A DNA stretch of 12,359 nt. Origin: Lachnospiraceae bacterium. GTDB lineage: Bacteria; Bacillota; Clostridia; Lachnospirales; Lachnospiraceae. Both the position numbers and the translations under genes were made by a program. Location: assembly GCA_016282215.1 (NCBI GenBank), contig JAEEKC010000141.1, forward strand, positions 1-12,359. The letters are read 5' to 3'. Numbering within the stretch: the first letter of the stretch is position 1; every line of letters starts with the position of its first letter. This document shows positions 7,331 through 12,359 of the stretch, piece after piece. Under the pieces are notes generated by a model that saw only the letters and a program-made list of their open reading frames with translations, made no database searches and was not told the origin of the DNA.

Positions 7331-7346
7331 AGGTAATAGATTATGA
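7317..7346 (+). other. Nine-codon upstream reading frame overlapping the permease start
   Basis: ATG at 7317 opens a frame reading MTDKLGNRL and stopping at TGA 7344-7346. This overlaps the permease ATG (7343-7345) in an ATGA arrangement. The permease itself has only a weak ribosome site (AGG at 7331-7333), so coupled translation is possible. The frame also lacks a strong ribosome site, so it may be accidental. Confidence 0.25.
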
Positions 7347-8431
7347 AATTCAGATGGAATCCAATCGTAAAAAAAGACCTTACCATTACATCCCGCAGTA
7401 TGCGTTTTTCCTGGGGGCTGTTTGCGTATGAAGTGATCCTGATGATCGTTTTTCTGTTCGCGCTCAGGATCTTAGGCTATACCAGCAGGTATTCCGCCTC
7501 GTCCAATGCCCAGGCGCTTTCATCGTTTGTGTCGATGTTTCCTGTGGTATCCATTGCGGAGATCTGCATCGTAGCTCTGATCGTTCCCATCACCTGCGCA
7601 CCGTCGATCACCGGGGAAAAGGAACGGCAGACCTTTGATATCATGCTGACGACACAGATCAGACCCATGCAGATCATCACGGGAAAAATGATGAGCGCCA
7701 TTTCGAGGATCATGATGTATGTGATCGCGTCCATACCCATCATGGCGGTCGGTTTTACCATCGGCGGCATCAGCTGGTTTGCGCTTTTGTTTTACCTGCT
7801 TATGGTTGTGGTGCTCTGCATCCTGGAAGGGTCCATTTCCATGTTTGCATCCGCAGTATGCCGGAAAAGCGTGACGGCCATTATCTTGACTTATGTGATG
7901 TTGTTTTTGCTCTACGGCATGACGTTTGCGCCGCTCCTTTTTGCGGCAATCTATGATGCGACTTCGGCAGGGTATAACAGCATTTTTGGAGAACTGTTGG
8001 TCACCATCGGGCTGGTGGCACTTTTTCCCAATCCGATCATGACGTTCATAGAGTTCTATACCCATGTGATCGCCGGTGAATCCTTTGCGGTAAAATCGAT
8101 TGCAGAGGAAGGACTGAAGGGGACGGAAATACTGGCAACCGGGATTTTATGGATCGTAATTTCCGTGGCAGTGATCCTGCTGATCTCGTATTTCTTTATG
8201 CGGCTTGCTGCATACAAGATCGATCCGATGCATGCCACCGGCGGAAAATCCGGGAAGCAGCCGAAGAAGGGGCCGCAGATACAGCAACCGGTGCAGCAAT
8301 CAATACAGCAACCGATGCAGCAGCCGATGCAACAGCCAATGCAGCAACTGATACAGCAACCAATGCAGCAATCAATACAGCAACCAATGCAGCAGCCAAT
8401 GCAGCAATCCGGACAACAGGAGATACAATGA
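7343..8431 (+). CDS. ABC-2 type permease with a QQxx-repeat cytoplasmic tail
   Basis: This 362-residue protein has about six membrane segments, at roughly 24-45, 62-86, 118-140, 145-171, 177-202 and 264-287. It carries the hallmark of ABC-2 permeases after the second segment, ITGEKERQTFDIML (89-102), followed by a lysine-containing helix (GKMM). It should form the membrane channel driven by the preceding ATPase. With an inside N-terminus and six segments, the C-terminus is also inside. The tail from about residue 300 is basic (GGKSGKQPKKG) and then made of twelve QQxx tetrapeptides (314-361), mostly QQPM. This is unusual for the family, in which the last membrane helix normally ends the protein. 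The transported substrate cannot be read from the sequence; the related Gld and BcrB-like systems are exporters or gliding components. Confidence 0.85.
   Translation: MKFRWNPIVKKDLTITSRSMRFSWGLFAYEVILMIVFLFALRILGYTSRYSASSNAQALSSFVSMFPVVSIAEICIVALIVPITCAPSITGEKERQTFDIMLTTQIRPMQIITGKMMSAISRIMMYVIASIPIMAVGFTIGGISWFALLFYLLMVVVLCILEGSISMFASAVCRKSVTAIILTYVMLFLLYGMTFAPLLFAAIYDATSAGYNSIFGELLVTIGLVALFPNPIMTFIEFYTHVIAGESFAVKSIAEEGLKGTEILATGILWIVISVAVILLISYFFMRLAAYKIDPMHATGGKSGKQPKKGPQIQQPVQQSIQQPMQQPMQQPMQQLIQQPMQQSIQQPMQQPMQQSGQQEIQ
8282..8425 (+). repeat. Twelve tandem 12-bp units coding QQxx repeats
   Basis: Twelve consecutive 12-base units, typified by CAGCAACCAATG, encode QQPV, QQSI, QQPM (three), QQLI, QQPM, QQSI, QQPM (two), QQSG and QQEI. 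Third-position changes (CAG/CAA, CCG/CCA) are scattered through the units. The unit length is a multiple of three, so gain or loss of units keeps the frame. This is a likely variable-number tandem repeat. Confidence 0.92.
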
Positions 8432-8493
8432 AATAATATAAAGAAATAGCAATATTTGGAAAAACAAAAACAGAAAAAACTATCATATGAATT

Positions 8494-8498
8494 GGGAG
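8494..8498 (+). promoter_or_regulatory. Ribosome site fixing the EAL protein start at 8507
   Basis: GGGAG stands eight bases before ATG at 8507. An in-frame TTG at 8456 would add 17 lysine/glutamine-rich residues but has no ribosome site, so ATG 8507 is preferred. Confidence 0.65.
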
Positions 8499-8506
8499 TA
8501 CTTATC

Positions 8507-10195
8507 ATGGATGATGCAAAAAGAGAACAGTATTACGTATTATTTGAGAAAATGGTCGACAACATGGTCGTGGTCAAGGACTTTTCCAGGGAAGACCTGG
8601 TAAAAACCCTTTCCGAAATCTGTGAACTGTTCCATATCGCCAAGGGCGTGACGGAGTTTTACAGATCCGCCGGCCGGGAAAAACTCGGAGATGGTGAAGT
8701 TATGGTGGATTATGATAATGGGCGTGCGGAAAAAGTGGTTTTGAGCAAGCGTGTCGAGAGTATGAGCGGTGCCATCATCAAAGGCACGCTGTACATGGCG
8801 AATGATGATTTTCTTGACAATGAGGAGCTGCAGAAGGTCGATGTTATGCTGCGTGCCCTCATGGCGTTTATCAGCCGGAACAGGCTGAGCAAAGCGATCG
8901 TCCAGGTCGGCTTCAATGATGAAATGGGCTACCCCAATTTCCGTGCCTTTATGCGTTTCCTTGAAAGAGCGCAGGATGACGGAGAGATCTCGGAATATAC
9001 GGCCATTCGTTTTAATCTGAAACAGTTCTCTGTGGTCAATCAGGATATCGGCAGGGATAACGCCGATGTGGCCATGCGGCGGTATTTCCATCTGGTGGAG
9101 ACCGTGATCGAAGATGACGGAATTGCCTGCAGGATCGGCGGAGACAATTTTGCCGCTGTTTTCAAAAAAGACCTGCTGGGCAGTATTTTGGAGATCCTGC
9201 GCGGCGTTCCGGTAGTTTATGATAAAGAGCACCGCAGGCGGATCTATATTTCCGCTTCCGTTGGCGTATATGAGATTCCCGGGGATTTCGGGGATACCCA
9301 TATCCGCGAGGTCATGGACAGGGTTTCTTCCGCAGAGGCTGTGGCAAAACGCGCCGATACCGGTTACGTGATCTTTTATGATGCGGAGCTGAGAAAACAG
9401 CGGGATAACATGATGCGGATCAGGCGGATGTTCCCGAGAGCTCTGGGTAACGGTGAATTTGTTGTTTATTATCAGCCGAAGGTGAATATCAGAACCGGTC
9501 AGATCGTAGGCACTGAAGCACTTTGCCGCTGGGTAAGGGATGGCAGGGTGATCCCGCCAATGGAATTCATACCCATCATCGAGCAGACCACCGAGATCTG
9601 TGACCTTGATTTTTATGTGCTTGATCGGGCATGCAAGGATCTACGGGCCTGGCTGGATACCCATGAGACCGGCGTACGGGCTTCCGTGAATCTGTCCAGA
9701 AAACACCTGCTCGATACGGACCTTCTCGAGCATATCCTGCAGATCATCGACCGCAATCAGGTGCCGCATGAGTATATTGAGATCGAGCTGACAGAGACCA
9801 CGACGGATGTGCGGTTCAAGGACCTTCGCAGAGTGGCACAGGGATTGCAGCAGGCGGGGATCCGCACCAGCGTGGATGATTTCGGCATGGGCTATTCATC
9901 CCTGAACCTGATCCGAGAGATCGACTGGGACGTGCTCAAGATCGACCGGAGTTTTCTGCCGAAGGATGAAGAGGCGGCCGGCAGCATTACCAGTATCATG
10001 TTCCGGCACGTGGTTTCCATGGCGCAGGCTATGGGTCTTGAATGTATTGCCGAAGGCGTTGAGACAGAAAACCAGATCAAATGCCTGCTCGATAATAACT
10101 GCGAGATCGCGCAGGGCTTCTATTTTGACAAGCCGCTTCCGAAGGAAGAATTTGAGGCAAAACTCGAAGAGGGCAAATATGAGATCAACTGGTGA
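8507..10195 (+). CDS. Degenerate GGDEF plus EAL domain protein, probable c-di-GMP phosphodiesterase
   Basis: From ATG 8507 this is a 562-residue soluble protein. Residues about 1-130 are a mixed alpha/beta domain with a GAF-like look. Residues about 135-300 are a GGDEF fold that is degenerate. The signature reads GGDNF (211-215), the metal-binding Asp positions near RFNLKQF are replaced by Asn and Lys, and no RxxD inhibitory site is visible, so cyclase activity is unlikely. It may bind GTP as a regulator. The EAL domain (about 315-560) looks complete: EAL (337-339), N395 in VNLS, E430 in ELTE, the DDFG pair (D457, D458), K478 in LKIDRSF, AEGVET (515-520) and Q536 in AQGFYF. It should hydrolyse c-di-GMP to pGpG in the cytoplasm. 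It follows the permease gene by 75 bases and precedes the surface lipoprotein gene, suggesting a link between c-di-GMP and this envelope module. Confidence 0.92.
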   Translation: MDDAKREQYYVLFEKMVDNMVVVKDFSREDLVKTLSEICELFHIAKGVTEFYRSAGREKLGDGEVMVDYDNGRAEKVVLSKRVESMSGAIIKGTLYMANDDFLDNEELQKVDVMLRALMAFISRNRLSKAIVQVGFNDEMGYPNFRAFMRFLERAQDDGEISEYTAIRFNLKQFSVVNQDIGRDNADVAMRRYFHLVETVIEDDGIACRIGGDNFAAVFKKDLLGSILEILRGVPVVYDKEHRRRIYISASVGVYEIPGDFGDTHIREVMDRVSSAEAVAKRADTGYVIFYDAELRKQRDNMMRIRRMFPRALGNGEFVVYYQPKVNIRTGQIVGTEALCRWVRDGRVIPPMEFIPIIEQTTEICDLDFYVLDRACKDLRAWLDTHETGVRASVNLSRKHLLDTDLLEHILQIIDRNQVPHEYIEIELTETTTDVRFKDLRRVAQGLQQAGIRTSVDDFGMGYSSLNLIREIDWDVLKIDRSFLPKDEEAAGSITSIMFRHVVSMAQAMGLECIAEGVETENQIKCLLDNNCEIAQGFYFDKPLPKEEFEAKLEEGKYEINW

Positions 10196-10204
10196 TCCGG
10201 ATCA
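10193..10204. other. 12-bp perfect palindrome TGATCCGGATCA at the EAL gene stop
   Basis: The palindrome contains the TGA stop codon of the EAL gene. It has no loop or T run, so it is not an intrinsic terminator. It may be chance or a protein site. Confidence 0.3.
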
Positions 10205-10215
10205 GATCAACTTAG

Positions 10216-10267
10216 CAGTGTGAAGTACGGTATGAAAAAATGACAGCCGGGAAATGACTGATAAATT
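10216..10267 (+). repeat. Leader element copy upstream of the beta-helix lipoprotein gene
   Basis: This is the partner of 7280-7330, with 42 of 52 aligned positions identical and an exact 18-base 3' core (10250-10267). CGGTATG (10228-10234) can pair with CAGCCG (10244-10249) with one bulged A, and CAGT at the 5' end is complementary to ACTG (10257-10260). It is followed directly by the AGGAGGG ribosome site, so it occupies the whole leader between the EAL stop region and the lipoprotein start. Confidence 0.7.
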
Positions 10268-10268
10268 C

Positions 10269-10275
10269 AGGAGGG
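10269..10275 (+). promoter_or_regulatory. Ribosome site fixing the lipoprotein start at 10281
   Basis: AGGAGGG stands five bases before ATG 10281. An in-frame ATG at 10254 lies upstream of this site, inside the repeated element, and would add nine residues before a complete lipoprotein signal. ATG 10281 is therefore preferred. Confidence 0.85.
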
Positions 10276-10280
10276 CAAAA

Positions 10281-11828
10281 ATGAAGATTAAAAAGATAAT
10301 GACCTTTTTGGCGATGTCCTGCATGGCAGTGATGCTCGCAGGCTGCACCTCAGGCGGAACCCAGGGCAGCGGCGACCCGGGAACGGATCAGACGACGCAG
10401 ACGGATACAAATACAGATGACGGCAGCGGTCAGGACGGCACACAGGAAAGTGATAATGCCGGCAGCGACGAAGCCGGGGATACTGCAAAGGACGAGGACG
10501 GACAGGAGACATCCGATGATCAGGACGGGGCAGAAAAGCCTGCCGGCGATGTGAAAAAAGCTTCGGAAGACGAGGCGGAAAAAATGCTTGCCGGTGACTG
10601 GGTGATGGTAAAGGAATGGTACTATAACTATGGTCCCGAAGATGAAAAAGATCCCGATCTGTCGAAGGCAACCGATGATAATATGTCCGCGACACTGGCG
10701 GCGGATGAACCTGCAGATGTGAAGCTGTCGATCTATGAGGACGGACAGTCGTACTTTGCCGATTATGTGGCGATGATATATGAATCCTATGAGGAATATA
10801 ATCATCTTCCGATGACCATCGAAAAAGGCGGCCTGTATAAAGGCTGTGAAAACCAGAGCTGGTTTGCAAAAGTAAAAAGCCCGAGAAGTGAGAAGGAATA
10901 TTTTTATACCCTCATCGATGAGAACACCCTCGAACAGTGCATCAAAAGCACCTATGATTACGATGATGAAGGCACTTACACATACTATTCGATCTACAGA
11001 TATCTGCGCGACGGCTCCGAGCAGCTTGAGCATGCGGACGACCTTCGTTATGAGAATACCGTGACGGTATCCAATGCTGAGGAGCTTCTCAATGCCATCG
11101 CAGACAATACCAAGATCATCCTGAAGGAGGGAGAATATGACCTGTCAGCGGCATCGCCCAAAGCCGGCAGCGATAAAGTATATCTGACCAAGGATCATGA
11201 GCAGGAAGGCGGCACCATTGAAGAGGTACAGATCCGCGAGGTTTCCAATCTTCGCTTAGAGGCAGAGGAAAACGCCCAGGTGGAGATCAGCATCAGCGAT
11301 CCGGCTTATCCGGTGATCGGTTTTTATGATTCACATCACTGTTCTATCGACGGCATAACCATGGGACACCACGTGGAGCCGGGGACCTGCGGCGGCAGCG
11401 TGATCTATATCAATAACTGTGATTCCTTCTCCGTGAAGGGCTGCGAACTGTACGGCAGCGGCACTTATGGTCTCGAATGCTATTCCGCGTACAGCCTGAC
11501 CTGTACGGATACGGAGATCTATGACTGCACTTACGGCATCGTTGACCTGATCAACTGCAGCGGCGCTGATTTTACCAACTGCCGGATGCATGACAACAGG
11601 GATATGTGCATGATCAGTTCCACCCAGAGTTACGGCATCAATTTCGAAGGCTGCGAGTTCTACAACAATTATGTGGACACATCTCAGTACGCTTCGAGCA
11701 CTTTTGTGTATACCTATGACAGCGGCGAAGTTACGATGAACAGATGCACCTTCCGGGATAACATCTATACGGATCTTTGCAATGAAACGGATAAGGTAAA
11801 AACAGAGAACTGCAGGTTCCTGAACTAA
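10281..11828 (+). CDS. Surface lipoprotein with acidic linker, beta domain and C-terminal beta-helix
   Basis: This is a 515-residue protein of unknown function. MKIKKIMTFLAMSC, then MLAGC, is a lipoprotein signal with C22 as the lipid-attached residue. Residues about 23-95 are a disordered linker rich in Asp, Gly, Thr, Glu and Gln that would hold the folded part away from the membrane. Residues about 100-245 form a compact beta-rich domain starting LAGDWVMVKEW, reminiscent of lipocalin-like or stress-type lipoprotein domains. Residues about 258-515 begin with VSNAEELLNAIADNTKI and LKEGEYDLS, the usual opening of pectate-lyase/NosD-like right-handed beta-helices. About ten short rungs follow, with Asn and Cys recurring at matching positions (for example NNCDSFSVKGCELYG). 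The beta-helix part holds 14 cysteines. Such helices bind or cleave polysaccharides, but no catalytic site is recognised here. The gene follows the EAL gene by 85 bases. Confidence 0.8.
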   Translation: MKIKKIMTFLAMSCMAVMLAGCTSGGTQGSGDPGTDQTTQTDTNTDDGSGQDGTQESDNAGSDEAGDTAKDEDGQETSDDQDGAEKPAGDVKKASEDEAEKMLAGDWVMVKEWYYNYGPEDEKDPDLSKATDDNMSATLAADEPADVKLSIYEDGQSYFADYVAMIYESYEEYNHLPMTIEKGGLYKGCENQSWFAKVKSPRSEKEYFYTLIDENTLEQCIKSTYDYDDEGTYTYYSIYRYLRDGSEQLEHADDLRYENTVTVSNAEELLNAIADNTKIILKEGEYDLSAASPKAGSDKVYLTKDHEQEGGTIEEVQIREVSNLRLEAEENAQVEISISDPAYPVIGFYDSHHCSIDGITMGHHVEPGTCGGSVIYINNCDSFSVKGCELYGSGTYGLECYSAYSLTCTDTEIYDCTYGIVDLINCSGADFTNCRMHDNRDMCMISSTQSYGINFEGCEFYNNYVDTSQYASSTFVYTYDSGEVTMNRCTFRDNIYTDLCNETDKVKTENCRFLN

Positions 11829-11855
11829 TGTTTAGGACCAATCAGGGGATATCGT

Positions 11856-12359
11856 ATGAAGATCAAATGTGATTATTGCGGAAATATGATCGACGAAACG
11901 GCGGGGTCCTGCCCAAACTGCGGCGCCCCGCTTTCCGGTGCCAACCGTATGGCCGATGCACAGCCCAAAACCATTGAGGAACTGCAAGAGTGGTATGTGG
12001 CACATCACCTGCCGCCGGAAAATGTGACGCGGTTTTTCATCGGCAAGAATATTCAGGAGCCGAAGGCCTTTGGTATCTATCGTGATGAATCTGGTGATTT
12101 TGTAGTCTATAAAAACAAGGCTGACGGAATCCGCGCAGTACGATACAAGGGAAGTGACGAAGGCTATGCTGTCAATGAACTGTATCAGAGACTGAAATCG
12201 GAGATTGCAAATCAGAAATCCCTGAATGTGCAAAGGTCCGGCGGCAGCGGCAGTAGCAGCCGCTCTTGCGGCGGCAGTGCTTCACGCAACAAAAAGATCC
12301 TGAAGGGGGTAGTCTTCTGGATCGCGATCACGACTCTGCTGCCCATTATTCTTGTGGCG
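11856..12359 (+). CDS. Zinc-ribbon membrane protein, 5' part only
   Basis: The ATG at 11856 is preceded by AGGGG (11844-11848) with a seven-base gap. The frame stays open to the window end, giving 168 residues of an incomplete protein. Residues 5-22 are a zinc ribbon with CDYC and CPNC pairs (C5, C8, C19, C22). Residues about 38-118 form a conserved-looking alpha/beta domain (FFIGKNIQEPKAFGIYRD, then FVVYKNKADGIRAVRYKG) seen in uncharacterised Lachnospiraceae proteins. A Gly/Ser-rich linker (about 128-142) and a membrane segment starting near residue 152 follow. It begins 27 bases after the lipoprotein stop and is probably in the same transcript. The function is unknown. Confidence 0.75.
   Translation, partial: MKIKCDYCGNMIDETAGSCPNCGAPLSGANRMADAQPKTIEELQEWYVAHHLPPENVTRFFIGKNIQEPKAFGIYRDESGDFVVYKNKADGIRAVRYKGSDEGYAVNELYQRLKSEIANQKSLNVQRSGGSGSSSRSCGGSASRNKKILKGVVFWIAITTLLPIILVA

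Noticed and set aside
8149..8436. A + strand frame with Ala/Thr/Asn repeats (TATNAATDTATN type)
   Set aside because: It reads the same 12-bp repeat in another frame and overlaps the permease; the repeat alone keeps it open.
8456..8506. A TTG start giving a 579-residue EAL protein
   Set aside because: It has no ribosome site, and the added stretch is lysine/glutamine-rich, as expected of AT-rich non-coding DNA. GGGAG before ATG 8507 is better.
8432..8506. A possible fourth copy of the leader element before the EAL gene
   Set aside because: Only a short stretch near the ribosome site (AAACTATCATATGAATTGGGAG) looks similar and it needs gaps. This is no better than expected from AT-rich leaders.
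8056..8508. A 150-residue reading frame on the - strand with many Cys-Cys-Ile-Gly repeats
   Set aside because: It is the mirror image of the QQxx tandem repeat in the permease gene. The + strand frame is part of a clear ABC-2 permease, and the - strand frame has no ribosome site or family resemblance.
10193..10215. A terminator after the EAL gene from the TGATCCGGATCA palindrome
   Set aside because: There is no loop and no T run, and the lipoprotein gene follows closely in the same direction.
10254..10280. An upstream in-frame ATG that would lengthen the lipoprotein by nine residues
   Set aside because: The AGGAGGG ribosome site lies after this ATG and fits ATG 10281, which begins a complete lipoprotein signal.

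Overview
The window looks like chromosomal DNA of a fibre-degrading anaerobic Firmicute, most likely a gut or rumen Lachnospiraceae relative. This is inferred from strong AGGAGG-type ribosome sites, a xylan-degrading lipoprotein (GH10 plus a CBM9-like module), a YesL/DUF624 remnant, a degenerate-GGDEF/EAL protein and a zinc-ribbon membrane protein of a kind common in that family. No tRNA, rRNA, CRISPR array, transposase or phage gene was seen.

Left part (1-3989), carbohydrate use: the end of a YesL-like (DUF624) membrane protein is followed by a cytoplasmic GH43-type glycosidase on the + strand. A secreted GH10 xylanase lipoprotein converges on it from the - strand. The two genes share a near-perfect GC-rich hairpin (1919-1951) that can terminate both transcripts. 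The simplest reading is that the GH10 enzyme cuts xylan at the cell surface and the GH43 enzyme trims imported oligosaccharides inside.

Middle (3990-4236): a 247-base divergent control region holds a candidate promoter for the xylanase with a CcpA (cre)-like site over its -35 box. It also holds a strong candidate promoter for the rightward genes, an operator-like palindrome, and a small hairpin at the predicted transcript start.

Right part (4237-12359), all on the + strand: a large membrane-anchored protein with an extracellular GATase1-like segment, an ABC ATPase and an ABC-2 type permease form a likely transporter module, reminiscent in layout of GldG/GldA/GldF. It is followed by an EAL phosphodiesterase with a degenerate GGDEF domain, a two-domain surface lipoprotein ending in a beta-helix, and the start of a zinc-ribbon membrane protein. 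The permease carries an unusual cytoplasmic tail of twelve QQxx repeats encoded by a 12-bp tandem repeat.

The most unexpected signal is a non-coding element of about 50-60 bp found directly upstream of the permease, the lipoprotein and, more diverged, the GH43 gene. It ends close to or at the Shine-Dalgarno sequence and may be a shared 5' leader or a dispersed repeat. No feature type recognised here explains it.
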